Of a stretch of DNA of 64,000 nucleotides, positions 1-8,009 are shown one piece after another. The notes below the pieces were generated by a model, which had not been told where the DNA came from, ran no database searches, and worked only from the letters and a program-made list of their open reading frames with translations. The stretch lies in NCBI GenBank assembly GCA_964629325.1, contig CAZVSC010000002.1, forward strand, positions 47,794 to 111,793, read 5' to 3'. The stretch comes from Eutrophocola sp964629325. GTDB lineage: Bacteria > Pseudomonadota > Gammaproteobacteria > Pseudomonadales > Pseudohongiellaceae. Position 1 is the stretch's first letter; each line of letters opens with the position of its first letter. Made by a program: the position numbers and the translations under genes.

Positions 1-521
1 AGGCTGCTTTAAAGGAAGCTGCCGCCGATGCCGACTGCATCATTACCACCGGCGGTGTGTCGGTGGGTGAGGAGGATCATGTCAGGCAGGCGGTGGAAGC
101 GCTGGGCCAGCTGTCTTTGTGGAAACTGGCGATCAAGCCGGGCAAACCTTTTTCCTATGGCCGCATCGACGGCATTCCGTTCTTCGGCCTGCCGGGCAAT
201 CCCGTGGCGGTCTTCGTCACGTTTGCCATGCTGGTGCGGCCGTACCTGCTGAACACCCAGGGAGCCGCTGCTGACAAGGCTCCTTATGTCAATGTCAGGG
301 CCGGTTTCGACATTACCTCGCCGGGCAGCCGCCTGGAATTCCTGCGCGTGCGGCTGGTGCCTGACGGCAAGGGCGGCCAGGTGCTGGATGCCTTCGGCAA
401 CCAGGGCTCCAGCCTGATGACGTCCCTGGCCTGGGCCGACGGGCTGGCTGAAATTCCGCAGGGCAAAACGGTGTCTAAAGGGGAGTGGCTGAAATTTATT
501 CCCTTCAGCGGTATTCTCTGA
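1..521 (+). CDS. moeA: Molybdopterin molybdenumtransferase MoeA, 3' part
   Basis: The reading frame is open from base 3, so the 5' part lies outside the window. The visible ~172 residues hold the family's central motif TTGGVSVGEEDHV near the left edge, then KPGKPFSYG and FGLPGNPVAVFVTF, and end in the small C-terminal beta-barrel domain. MoeA inserts molybdate into adenylylated molybdopterin to give molybdenum cofactor in the cytoplasm. The stop overlaps the upstream region of the next gene, so the two may be co-transcribed. I recognise the family with confidence. Whether this copy is moeA or a paralogue cannot be judged from the C-terminus alone. Confidence 0.93.
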   Translation, partial: AALKEAAADADCIITTGGVSVGEEDHVRQAVEALGQLSLWKLAIKPGKPFSYGRIDGIPFFGLPGNPVAVFVTFAMLVRPYLLNTQGAAADKAPYVNVRAGFDITSPGSRLEFLRVRLVPDGKGGQVLDAFGNQGSSLMTSLAWADGLAEIPQGKTVSKGEWLKFIPFSGIL

Positions 522-529
522 TCACTGCC

Positions 530-1249
530 ATGTGCGACGTCCTGCGAAAACACCTGCCCCTGTGCGCCCTGCTGCTTCTGGTTTCCTGTACCGGGACCGA
601 TGGCGGCAACGTGGTGTATTCCCCGGAGCAGTCACCTGATGTTGAATCGGGTCCAGGCCAGGCACCAAACCCGGGCAGCGACCCCTTCGTCCGCCAGCGC
701 ATCCTGGCGGATATGCTGTACGAGGCGCGCCTGGCCTTCGATGACAATCGCCTGACCTCACCGGCAGGCGGCAATGCTTACGACGGGTACCGGTCCGTGC
801 TGGACCTGGATCCGGAAAACGCCGTGGCCCTGCAAGGTATGCGTGACATCGTGCAGCGCTATATCGAGCTTGCCGATGCCGCCATCGATCTGCGCCAGTT
901 CGACAATGCCGAGAGCCTGCTCGGTCGTGCCGCGGGCATCGACAGTGACGATGCCGCCTTGGCCGAGGCAAGGGCGCGCCTGGCACAGGCGCGCGACATC
1001 GACATGGACGTGTTTGCCCTCGATGCAGAACGGCTGAGTGATCGCGGCCTGGAGATCATGGTCGAGCTCGGGGAGATCGGCCAGTACATCCGCGACCGTG
1101 AGGCCGTGTTCCTGATCAATGCCCGCACCGACGAGGAAGGCCGCTGGATCTACCAGACCATGCGTCAGGCGGTGGGGGGCTACCGGCTGCGCGGCAATAT
1201 CGCCGTGGACAATGTACCCAGTATCCAGGTCGTCATCCCGAAATCCTGA
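530..1249 (+). CDS. Lipoprotein with TPR-like helical repeats
   Basis: This is a predicted 239-residue lipoprotein. Starting at ATG 530 gives a short n-region, the hydrophobic stretch LCALLLLV and the lipobox LVSC with Cys20. An in-frame upstream start at 485 would bury the signal peptide, so 530 is preferred. After the cysteine comes TGTDGGNVVYSPEQ, a Pro/Gly/Ser-rich linker, then alanine-rich helices (about 75-165) with a TPR-like pattern such as LDLDPENAVALQGM. Residues after 170 look globular. The protein probably sits in the outer or inner membrane facing the periplasm. I know no specific function. The post-cysteine motif recurs in the lipoprotein at 27802. Confidence 0.8.
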   Translation: MCDVLRKHLPLCALLLLVSCTGTDGGNVVYSPEQSPDVESGPGQAPNPGSDPFVRQRILADMLYEARLAFDDNRLTSPAGGNAYDGYRSVLDLDPENAVALQGMRDIVQRYIELADAAIDLRQFDNAESLLGRAAGIDSDDAALAEARARLAQARDIDMDVFALDAERLSDRGLEIMVELGEIGQYIRDREAVFLINARTDEEGRWIYQTMRQAVGGYRLRGNIAVDNVPSIQVVIPKS

Positions 1250-1261
1250 AGAGGCAACATC

Positions 1262-1717
1262 ATGCGCATCCTGAACCGTAATTCCCTGGCCGTCCTGCTG
1301 TTAGGCTGCTTGCTGCCGGTCATCACCTGGGCGGCGGCGAACCCGGTCGTCCAGGTGCGCAACGGTTATGTGCGCGGCCTGCCGCCCGGGACCACGAATA
1401 CGGCGGCCTACATGACGCTGGTGAATGCAAGTGATGAAACGCTGGTCCTAACCGGCGCCACGAGCGCTGCGGCCACGTCGGCGATGCTGCACAAAACCGT
1501 GCGCCACGAGGGTGGGGTAATGGCCATGGAGCATGTCATGACGGCCACGTTGCCTGCCCACGGCCAGCTGATGCTGGAGTCCGGCGGCCTGCACCTGATG
1601 CTCATCGGACTGAAACAACCGTTGCGCGAAGGCGCCAACGTCGAGGTTACCCTGCAGTTCGAAGGCGGCTATTCCCTGACGGCCGACCTGCCCGTGATCA
1701 GCGTCCTCAACGAGTAG
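1262..1717 (+). CDS. Periplasmic copper chaperone, PCu(A)C family
   Basis: The 151-residue protein has a signal peptide ending near TWAAA. Its beta-sandwich carries the PCu(A)C metal-site pattern: AMLHKTV, then VMAMEHVM, then GLHLMLIGL. These supply the His/Met ligands (H-x(n)-M ... H-x-M) for Cu(I). PCu(A)C proteins deliver copper to cytochrome oxidase CuA sites, often with Sco. No sco or oxidase gene is nearby. It starts 12 bp after the lipoprotein gene, with GAGG upstream (gaagaggcaacatc), so the two are probably in one operon. Confidence 0.93.
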   Translation: MRILNRNSLAVLLLGCLLPVITWAAANPVVQVRNGYVRGLPPGTTNTAAYMTLVNASDETLVLTGATSAAATSAMLHKTVRHEGGVMAMEHVMTATLPAHGQLMLESGGLHLMLIGLKQPLREGANVEVTLQFEGGYSLTADLPVISVLNE

Positions 1718-1723
1718 CCGGTC

Positions 1724-1981
1724 TCAATCCAGCGTGGGACCTTTCTTCACGGGATACCTGAAGTTGGCGTAGACCATGCCGCCGAACGTGGCGAAAAAGC
1801 CCAGCACCGCCCCCAGGTAGCCGGACACCAGGAAGGTCTGGATCAGCGCCGAGACCAGGAAACAGAGCGGGCCCCACAGCCAGCTGCGCCTTCTTTCAAA
1901 TTCCGCCATCCCGGCAATACTGATACTGAAAAGCAACGTGAGCATGGGTGGTTCAGGCTCCAGTGTGGACCAGCCAGCCAA
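1724..1981 (-). CDS. Small two-helix membrane protein, unknown function
   Basis: This 85-residue ORF is convergent with the copper chaperone gene and ends only 6 bp from its stop. It holds hydrophobic segments at roughly residues 34-49 (LWGPLCFLVSALIQTF) and 52-70 (VSGYLGAVLGFFATFGG), then a short positive tail. A start at the internal Met13 (position 1945) would give a 73-residue protein and is equally plausible. I do not recognise a family. The hydrophobic architecture supports it as a real inner-membrane protein. Confidence 0.6.
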   Translation of the reverse strand: MAGWSTLEPEPPMLTLLFSISIAGMAEFERRRSWLWGPLCFLVSALIQTFLVSGYLGAVLGFFATFGGMVYANFRYPVKKGPTLD

Positions 1982-2178
1982 GCCGTGTGCCTCCTCGGTT
2001 GGCGGCCAGGCTTCGGGATGGTCCAGGCTGCGGGTTGTCGCGTCGATCTGGCACTAACTGGTACCGGATCTTTCCACAAAAACACCCGCCTGAATAAATC
2101 ATGTGACAAGTATACGCCCGGTTGGCATTACCCGCGGCATGGGTTTACAGTGCAGCTGAAAATGAAAAAAGATACGGC

Positions 2179-3105
2179 ATGACACGCATTACCTCCCTGT
2201 TTCCCCTGCTCGCCATTCTCGCCGCTATCCAGGCGTATCTCATGCCCGGCCTGTTCACGCCGATGTCCGGCGCCATCGTACCGCTGCTGACCCTGATCAT
2301 GTTTGCCATGGGCCTCACGCTGACGCTGGACAGCTTCAACAGCGTGTTCCGGCGGCCGATGAAAATCCTGGTGGGCACCGGCATGCAGTTCCTGCTGATG
2401 CCGCTGGCGGCATTCCTGATCGCCCGCCTGCTGCTGGCGGACAGGGAACTGGTCATCGGGCTGGTCCTGGTGGGTTGCTGCCCAGGCGGGACGGCATCGA
2501 ACGTCATCTGCTACCTGGCCAGGGGCGACCTGGCGCTGTCCATTGCCCTGACCCTGGTGTCCACGCTGCTGTCGGTGGCGGCCACGCCGCTGTTGACCTG
2601 GATATATCTCGGGCAAGCAATCGATGTGCCCATTCTGGAGATGATGCTGAGCATCCTGCAGATCGTGATCGTGCCGGTGGCGGCCGGCCTTGCCATCAAT
2701 ACCTGGCTCGGGGAACGGCTGCGCGCATTCGAAGCGGTTTTCCCGGCGGTGTCGGTCATCGCGATCGTCCTGATCATCGGCATCGTCGTGGCCCTGAACA
2801 GCGGCAACATGGCCGTCATGGGCGCTGCCGTCCTGGTTGCCGTCGTGCTGCACAACCTGTGCGGCATCGGCAGCGCCTATGGCCTGTGCAGACTCCTGCG
2901 CTACGACGAAGCCACATGCCGGACCATCGCCATCGAGGTGGGGATGCAGAACTCCGGCCTGGGGGTCGCCCTGGCCACACAGTTCTATTCTGCCGCCGCC
3001 GCGCTGCCCGGCGCCGTCTTCAGCCTCTGGCACAATCTGTCGGGCTCGCTGCTGGCAGGCTGGTGGGGTACTGCCAAGGGCTTTAAGCGCTCCAGCGACG
3101 CCTGA
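2179..3105 (+). CDS. Bile acid:sodium symporter family (SBF/ASBT-like) transporter
   Basis: The 308-residue protein has about nine to ten hydrophobic helices in the SBF fold. Diagnostic elements are the N-terminal MFAMGLTLTLDSF segment and the crossover motif VGCCPGGTASNVICYLARGD near residues 96-115. The C-terminal half includes IEVGMQNSGLGVALA, typical of the second unwound helix. Bacterial homologues move bile acids, pantoate-like acids or other organic anions with Na+, and the substrate cannot be told here. ATG 2179 is chosen over the upstream in-frame ATG 2122 because the protein then begins directly with its first helix and follows a purine-rich stretch. Confidence 0.9.
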   Translation: MTRITSLFPLLAILAAIQAYLMPGLFTPMSGAIVPLLTLIMFAMGLTLTLDSFNSVFRRPMKILVGTGMQFLLMPLAAFLIARLLLADRELVIGLVLVGCCPGGTASNVICYLARGDLALSIALTLVSTLLSVAATPLLTWIYLGQAIDVPILEMMLSILQIVIVPVAAGLAINTWLGERLRAFEAVFPAVSVIAIVLIIGIVVALNSGNMAVMGAAVLVAVVLHNLCGIGSAYGLCRLLRYDEATCRTIAIEVGMQNSGLGVALATQFYSAAAALPGAVFSLWHNLSGSLLAGWWGTAKGFKRSSDA

Positions 3106-3226
3106 GAGCCTGCTCGGGCTCACCCGGACCTGGATCCACGTTTTTGCCAGCAAATTCCGTGACTTCCCGCACTGTGATGGGGTCTGCATGCCGCGGAAAA
3201 AACTTTGCCGCAAGCGTAAAAAATTC

Positions 3227-3255
3227 TTGTGTGGCCCCACAAGCAAGAGTATAAA
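3227..3255 (+). promoter_or_regulatory. Sigma70-type promoter before the SET-domain gene
   Basis: A TTGTGT -35 (3227-3232) and TATAAA -10 (3250-3255) are separated by exactly 17 bp. The predicted start near 3262 lies at the foot of a strong hairpin. The small dyad CTTGTG..CACAAG overlaps the -35 region and could be a protein-binding site. This is read by eye only. Confidence 0.5.
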
Positions 3256-3262
3256 GCGCGTG

Positions 3263-3309
3263 AAAACGACCTGCATTTCTGCACCCCAGAAACAGGTCGT
3301 TTTTCTTTT
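3263..3309 (+). terminator. Leader hairpin / intrinsic terminator upstream of the SET-domain gene
   Basis: The 11-bp outer stem AAAACGACCTG/CAGGTCGTTTT (3263-3273 with 3293-3303) continues into the 6-bp inner stem TTTCTG/CAGAAA (3276-3281 with 3287-3292). The loop is CACCC, and the right arm runs into TTTTTCTTTTT. It has all the marks of an intrinsic terminator. It begins at the predicted transcription start of the promoter at 3227-3255 and ends about 35 bp before the SET gene's ATG. It could be an attenuator, a tiny leader RNA, or a terminator for the upstream transporter gene. Confidence 0.75.
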
Positions 3310-3340
3310 TCCATACACTTTATTTTGGAGATCAAAAAGG

Positions 3341-3808
3341 ATGCTTTATCCACTTTCTTTTGGGAATAATCCCTTGTTCCCGCAAGCCAGTGATTTTGCA
3401 GTCATCGCCAAGGACCACAAAAACGGCCATGGCGTTATTACTTACAGAAGTTTTGAACCAGGCGACCTGCTGGCCATCGTGGCGGGAGAGGTCGTATCTG
3501 ACATTCGGCAGCACACCCTGCAGATTTCCAAAAGAAGGCATATGTTCGATCCGTACTTCACGGGTTACCTTCTGCATTCCTGCGACCCCAACGTGTCCCT
3601 GAACATGCGCAAGAAGACGCTGACCGCCCTGAAACCCATCAAGGCGAACGACTACCTGTACATGGACTACGCAGAGACCGAGGATGTCCTTTTCAGGCAG
3701 TTTGCCTGTTGCTGTGGCAGTGAAAAGTGCCGTGGCTGGATCACCGGCCGCAAGGAACAACCGCACCAGATAATCATCGAGAGCCATGAACACGTCCACA
3801 CGCATTAA
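3341..3808 (+). CDS. SET-domain protein (putative protein-lysine methyltransferase)
   Basis: The 155-residue protein is a compact SET domain with a post-SET motif. Visible elements are KNGHGVITYRSFEPGD at residues 27-42 (SAM-binding Gly-rich strand), the pseudoknot motif LLHSCDPN at 77-84, the YMDY tyrosine motif at 107-110, and the zinc-type cysteines CCCGSEKC at 123-130. SET enzymes transfer methyl groups from SAM to lysines. A histidine-rich tail ends the protein. ATG 3341 follows TTGGAG at good spacing. The gene overlaps the start of the downstream PLP decarboxylase by 23 bp, so the two are translationally linked. Bacterial SET targets are mostly unknown. Confidence 0.85.
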   Translation: MLYPLSFGNNPLFPQASDFAVIAKDHKNGHGVITYRSFEPGDLLAIVAGEVVSDIRQHTLQISKRRHMFDPYFTGYLLHSCDPNVSLNMRKKTLTALKPIKANDYLYMDYAETEDVLFRQFACCCGSEKCRGWITGRKEQPHQIIIESHEHVHTH

Positions 3809-5039
3809 CAAGGACGCGAGCACTCAAACAAAGAAAGGCGAACTGGACTGGTGGCAGAGGGATGACCTTTGCTACCAGAAAGGTGAGCTTGTCTTCGCCG
3901 GTAACAACGTCGCCGATCTTGTCTGGGAAATTGGTACGCCCGGTTTCGTGTATTCGATGCCGCGCGTGAAGCAGAACCTCGGGCGCCTGCGTGATGCGCT
4001 GGATCGTGCCGGCCTCAAAGGCAGAAGCACCATCCTGTATGCCATGAAGGCCAACCGCTTTGCGCCACTGCTGGCGGCGATGAAGCAGTCCGGCCTGTGC
4101 GGGATCGATGCCTGTTCGCCGCAGGAAGTGGCCCACGCGGTAAGCTGCGGCTTCGAGCCCCGGGAAATTTCCTTTACCGCCGGCAGCCTGTCACGCAAGG
4201 ATTTCGACCGCCTGTCGCGCTACCCCGGCCTGTTCTTCGACGCCGACTCCATCCATGGCATCCACCAGTGGGGCGAGATGTTTTCCGGCAGCGAGATCGG
4301 TATCCGCGTGAACCCGGGCCTGGGCATCAGCCGGCAGGGCAACACCAAGCTGCAGTACGCCGGCAATGTCACCACCAAGTTCGGCATCTACAAGGAGCAG
4401 TTCCACGAAGCCCTCGCGGTAGCGAAGGATTACGGCATGGAAGTCACCAAGATTCATTTCCACACCGGCTGCGGCTATCTCAATGCCCAGATCCCCATCT
4501 GGGAAAGCATCATCGGTGAATGCAAATGGTTCGTCGAGCAGTGCCCGTCCGTGACGCGTGTCAATGTCGGCGGGGGGCTAGGCGTGCCTCATGTCAGTGC
4601 CGACGAACCGCTGGACCTGGATCTGTGGGCAGCCGTGCTCAAGCGCCAGTTCGGCGACAGCGGCCTGCATGTGGAAATTGAGCCCGGCGATTACGTCATG
4701 AAGGATGCCGGCCTGCTGCTGCTGGAAAAGACCTACCTGGAGAAAAAGCGCGACGTGCTGTTCCTGGGTGTCGACGCCGGCTTCAACATCGCACCCGAAC
4801 CGGCCCATTACAGCCTGCCGTTCCAGCCGGTGCCGCTGTATTACCGCGGCGAGGCGCTAAGCCCCTGTCACGTGGTCGGCAACATCAACGAGGCGCTGGA
4901 CGTGTGGTATGAAGATGCCATGCTGCCGAATATGCGTGATGAGGATTACCTGGTGCTGATCAATGCCGGTGCCTACTCGGCCTCGATGGCGTCCAATCAT
5001 TGCATGCGTGGCGAATTTCGCGAACGATTGCTCGTGTGA
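3786..5039 (+). CDS. Divergent fold-type III PLP-dependent decarboxylase
   Basis: This is a 417-residue alanine-racemase-fold decarboxylase related to diaminopimelate, ornithine and carboxynorspermidine decarboxylases. The PLP lysine is K88 in YAMKANR. HFHTGCGY (224-231) and VGGGLG (261-266) are the usual cofactor motifs. The phosphate loop reads EPGDY (299-303) rather than EPGR. The catalytic segment that is normally G-x-x-C-E-S-x-D reads GNINEALD (365-372), so Asn replaces the usual Cys. The C-terminal tyrosine motif reads MASNHCMRG. These changes argue against ordinary LysA, and the substrate is unknown. It overlaps the SET gene by 23 bp. Confidence 0.85.
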   Translation: MNTSTRINKDASTQTKKGELDWWQRDDLCYQKGELVFAGNNVADLVWEIGTPGFVYSMPRVKQNLGRLRDALDRAGLKGRSTILYAMKANRFAPLLAAMKQSGLCGIDACSPQEVAHAVSCGFEPREISFTAGSLSRKDFDRLSRYPGLFFDADSIHGIHQWGEMFSGSEIGIRVNPGLGISRQGNTKLQYAGNVTTKFGIYKEQFHEALAVAKDYGMEVTKIHFHTGCGYLNAQIPIWESIIGECKWFVEQCPSVTRVNVGGGLGVPHVSADEPLDLDLWAAVLKRQFGDSGLHVEIEPGDYVMKDAGLLLLEKTYLEKKRDVLFLGVDAGFNIAPEPAHYSLPFQPVPLYYRGEALSPCHVVGNINEALDVWYEDAMLPNMRDEDYLVLINAGAYSASMASNHCMRGEFRERLLV

Positions 5040-5070
5040 ATTTAATGTAGGCCGCAGGAGGCCCGTCAGG

Positions 5071-5151
5071 GCCGTTATCCGGCACTATGAAGCTGTCAAT
5101 CATCCAGACGCCCTTGGGGCGTCATGCCGGATGACGCTTCGCTGTTCCGGC
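5071..5151. repeat. REP-like palindromic cluster between convergent genes
   Basis: The 129-bp gap between the decarboxylase and the aspartoacylase-like gene holds GCCG..CGGC at 5071-5083, a perfect GACGCCC-TTG-GGGCGTC hairpin at 5107-5123 flanked by CATCC/GGATG, and GCCGGA..TCCGGC at 5126-5151. The arrangement resembles enterobacterial REP units and could end transcription from both sides. Whether it recurs in the genome cannot be seen here. Confidence 0.5.
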
Positions 5152-5168
5152 CCACGATTACTGCGGCG

Positions 5169-6236
5169 TCAGCTGGCACCGTCCGTTGTCCATACAGGCT
5201 TGTCATCGGTGGTGAATTTCTCACCCATGGCAATCCGGTATCTCTCCATCACGTAACACAGGCAATCCTGGCGGATCACCTTTGCATCCAGCGTCAGCAT
5301 GGATGGCATCAACGGTTTGTTGTTGCGTAATGCACCGTCCTCCACGCGGAAGATATCTCCCGTGATGTTCTCCCCGTCCTCGTCCATGACCAACAGCGGT
5401 GCCGTGACGCCGTTTTCCAGTTGCGCCAGGGTCGTGTGTGCCGGGATTTCCTCGAAGTTGAGGCTCTCGATGCCCTGGATGAAGCGGATGTTTGCCGGGC
5501 TGCCGTCAAAACTCAGGGAGATGGATTCCGGCACTTTCACCACGGCCGTGGTATGAAACAGATCGATGTCCTCGTCGACGACAAGGGTCTGTTCAATGGC
5601 ATCGCTGTTCAGGATTTCATCGACGAAGGCCGTGGCACGCTGAATGCCGTATTCGTCCCCGACCTTGCCGCATTCCAGGGTCACGGATGGGCATAAATGG
5701 GAAAAGGCCTTGCTCTGCACGCCGCTGGGCCTCACGAAATAGATCACCGTGCGCGAGAAGCGCCTGGCCAGGTTGAGGAAGGCAGGCTCCAGGCGATTGA
5801 TGCAGGCATAGTGCGGGTTGATACCGGTGTTGTTATGGATATCGATCGAAGCGAACAGGGGCCGACGGGCCATTTCATGGAGCAGGGCGGCGATTTCCAG
5901 GTGAATATCGCTTTCGTTGTCGATGCGTCCCTCCAGCCAGATCCGGTTGTAATCGGGCTGGTCATCGAGCCGGCGCTTGTCCTCTGCGGCCGCCTTCACG
6001 TTGCCGATGAATAACAGGATGGACCGGGGCAGGGAGCCGCCGGCATATTTTTTCAGGATGTTCTGCGCCACGGCGAGGCCGGTGGGTTCGTTGCCATGCA
6101 GGAGCACGGACAGGAACAGGGGGGGCGTGCGGTCGCCCGGCAGCTCGATCAACGTGGTATCGGAAATGATGCCGGCCAGCTCGGAGGCAGGGCAGTCGAG
6201 GAGTCCGTCCGGTATATGGTCCAGTCGGTGCAGCAT
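5169..6236 (-). CDS. Succinylglutamate desuccinylase/aspartoacylase (AstE/AspA) family protein
   Basis: The 355-residue zinc carboxypeptidase-like hydrolase has the first zinc pair in LLHGNEPTG (H47, E50), followed by a basic LFIGNVKAAAEDKRR stretch and SIDIHNNTGINPHY (130-143) with the third metal/substrate element. Family members hydrolyse N-acyl or amide bonds of acidic amino acids. The start at 6236 follows GAGG and lies 10 bp after the stop of the carboxylate-amine ligase. The reading frame continues upstream antisense to that gene, but only the 6236 start makes a family-sized protein. Its pairing with a ligase suggests a make-and-break pair acting on an amino-acid conjugate, which is inference. 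Confidence 0.88.
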   Translation of the reverse strand: MLHRLDHIPDGLLDCPASELAGIISDTTLIELPGDRTPPLFLSVLLHGNEPTGLAVAQNILKKYAGGSLPRSILLFIGNVKAAAEDKRRLDDQPDYNRIWLEGRIDNESDIHLEIAALLHEMARRPLFASIDIHNNTGINPHYACINRLEPAFLNLARRFSRTVIYFVRPSGVQSKAFSHLCPSVTLECGKVGDEYGIQRATAFVDEILNSDAIEQTLVVDEDIDLFHTTAVVKVPESISLSFDGSPANIRFIQGIESLNFEEIPAHTTLAQLENGVTAPLLVMDEDGENITGDIFRVEDGALRNNKPLMPSMLTLDAKVIRQDCLCYVMERYRIAMGEKFTTDDKPVWTTDGAS

Positions 6237-6246
6237 CAGTGTCGCC

Positions 6247-7662
6247 TCAGAGTGCCCAGGTGTGCACAGGTTGTTCGGTCTGTTGGTGGTCGTAGTAGTG
6301 GTCCACCATGGCGTACATGTCATGGCCGTGGCGGGCGACCCAGCCTCGCTGCCAGGCGGCGCCGTTCTGGCGGGTTTGCGCCCGCGCACGGATGATGTCC
6401 AGCCAGTGACCGGCGCTTCCGGCTTCAATGCCAAGGTCCTGGAGGCCCTCGGCTGCCACGTCCAGCAATTCTCCCAGAATGAGTTCGCTGACCGGCAGTT
6501 TGCTGCCGTCCAGCCAGGTGACGATGGCGTCCAGGCCATAGCGGGCGCAGTCATAGAAGTTGGTTTTTGCCTCCGTGAACGGCAGGCAGGCGGCAATATT
6601 GTCATGGCGCAGGGTCAGGCCATGGGTCACACCATAATAGAAGGCGGCGTTGGCAAAACTGTCGCGGATGGTGGGTCCTGACGGGACCACCCTGTGCTCG
6701 ATACGCAGGTGCGGCTTGCCGTCGGCGCCGAAATCGATCAATGGACGGTTCCAGCGCCAGATCGTGCCGTTGTGGAATTTCAGGCGGGTGAGCTTGTCCG
6801 GCGGGGCGTCGCTGACCAGCGGCAGCAGAACCGGGTAGTCGCTGAGGTTGGTGGCAAAGCATTCCGCGAGGGAGTGTTCCAGGTAGCCGTAACCGAAACT
6901 GACCCGGTGCTGTCCCGGTTCACCCAGCCTGACGCTCTGCTCAAACAGGGGAATGCGGGTCTCGTCCCACAGGTCCTTGCCGAACAGGTAAGGCGAATTG
7001 GCGGAAATGGCAACCATGGGCGCCGACGCCAGCAGGGTGGCGTTGTATACAGGCACCGATTGTTCCAGGGGTATCTGGAAATGCACCTGGAAGGATGTGG
7101 TTGCCGCCTCCAGCATGACGTCGAATTTTTTCGTATCCAGTTCATCGCGGCCGGTGATGTGCAGGTGCAGGGGCTCGTAATGGCGCATCTTGAGGACCTG
7201 GTGGTTCAGTGCCCGGTAGCGGGACATCTGGGACATGTTCTTCAGGGTGAGGTCGGACTCGCGCAGGTGGGGCAGGATGCCGATCATGATGATCCTTTCA
7301 TCCCGGCTGGCAGCGACTTCCCTGCATTTGTGCCAGGTGCGAAGCAGGCCCTGGTACATGCGGTCAAAGGCATCTCCCGCCAAAACGGCAGGATCACCGT
7401 TGACCTCGAAATTGAAGGAAGCCAGTTCCGGCACGACATCCGGGTCCTCCAGGGTGGCCAGGAAGGCCTTGTTGTCCGGGGCGGCGTGATTGGTGGCATC
7501 CAGCAGCCAGGCCTCCAACTCGAACCCCGCCTTGTAGCCGCTGCCGGCGAGCCGGCCGTCGGCAAACCAGCGCTGGAGGAGGGCGGTTTCCTCTGCAAGC
7601 AGCGCCTTGAACTGCTCGAGTTCCGCCTCGGTGAAGGAGCTTGATTGTATTTCCTGTCCCAT
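6247..7662 (-). CDS. Carboxylate-amine ligase, glutamate-cysteine ligase type 2 (GCS2) family
   Basis: The 471-residue protein has the GCS2 fold. KAGFELEAWLLD (45-55) carries the metal-binding glutamates, SFNFEVNGDP follows, and later HLHITGRDELD, SPYLFGKDLWDETR and LRIEHRVVPSGPT. GCS2 enzymes join a carboxylate of an amino acid to an amine with ATP; YbdK and EgtA are relatives. Nothing shows which amine is used. ATG 7662 follows AGGGGACAT. It is the first gene of a two-gene operon with the aspartoacylase-like hydrolase. Confidence 0.88.
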   Translation of the reverse strand: MGQEIQSSSFTEAELEQFKALLAEETALLQRWFADGRLAGSGYKAGFELEAWLLDATNHAAPDNKAFLATLEDPDVVPELASFNFEVNGDPAVLAGDAFDRMYQGLLRTWHKCREVAASRDERIIMIGILPHLRESDLTLKNMSQMSRYRALNHQVLKMRHYEPLHLHITGRDELDTKKFDVMLEAATTSFQVHFQIPLEQSVPVYNATLLASAPMVAISANSPYLFGKDLWDETRIPLFEQSVRLGEPGQHRVSFGYGYLEHSLAECFATNLSDYPVLLPLVSDAPPDKLTRLKFHNGTIWRWNRPLIDFGADGKPHLRIEHRVVPSGPTIRDSFANAAFYYGVTHGLTLRHDNIAACLPFTEAKTNFYDCARYGLDAIVTWLDGSKLPVSELILGELLDVAAEGLQDLGIEAGSAGHWLDIIRARAQTRQNGAAWQRGWVARHGHDMYAMVDHYYDHQQTEQPVHTWAL

Positions 7663-7849
7663 ATGTCCCCTGGTAAATAGCCGGGTTTGACGATAGATGG
7701 TGAAACTTGGAATTCACATGGATCAACCTGCATTAAAACACAGGAATTCCGTGCTAAATACGGGTAAAAAACTGGAAAAAATGACGGGAAGTTAGTAGGA
7801 TTGCGCCCTTCGGAAATTCCGGCCATGCCGAATTTTCAACCCCTGTTGC

Positions 7850-7924
7850 TGGGGTGTCGCCAAGTGGTAAGGCAACGGACTCTGACTCCGTCATCCGTAG
7901 GTTCGAATCCTACCACCCCAGCCA
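7850..7924 (+). tRNA. tRNA-Gln (anticodon CTG)
   Basis: The 75-base cloverleaf has acceptor arms TGGGGTG (7850-7856) and CACCCCA (7914-7920), then the discriminator G and an encoded CCA. The anticodon stem CGGA/TCCG closes the loop CTCTGAC with anticodon CTG. The T arm carries GGTTCGAATCC. It closely resembles E. coli glnV/glnX tRNA. A TAGGAT -10-like box at 7796-7801 with a GC-rich discriminator lies upstream, without a convincing -35. Confidence 0.96.
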
Positions 7925-8009
7925 TTTCTTCCCTGACTTCCACACTGTATTTTCCATAAGCATTCGCCCATACTCGTTTTCTAACGCATACGAGTGACTG
8001 GGGGAGTCC

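Noticed and set aside
2128..3318. 396-residue reading frame on the - strand over the transporter gene
   Set aside because: Its product is low-complexity (His, Gln, Asp, Arg runs) and fully antisense to a clear SBF transporter; such frames arise from GC-rich codon bias.
3786..5039. Ordinary diaminopimelate decarboxylase (lysA)
   Set aside because: Catalytic Cys, EPGR arginine and C-terminal Tyr positions are substituted, and no dap genes are nearby.
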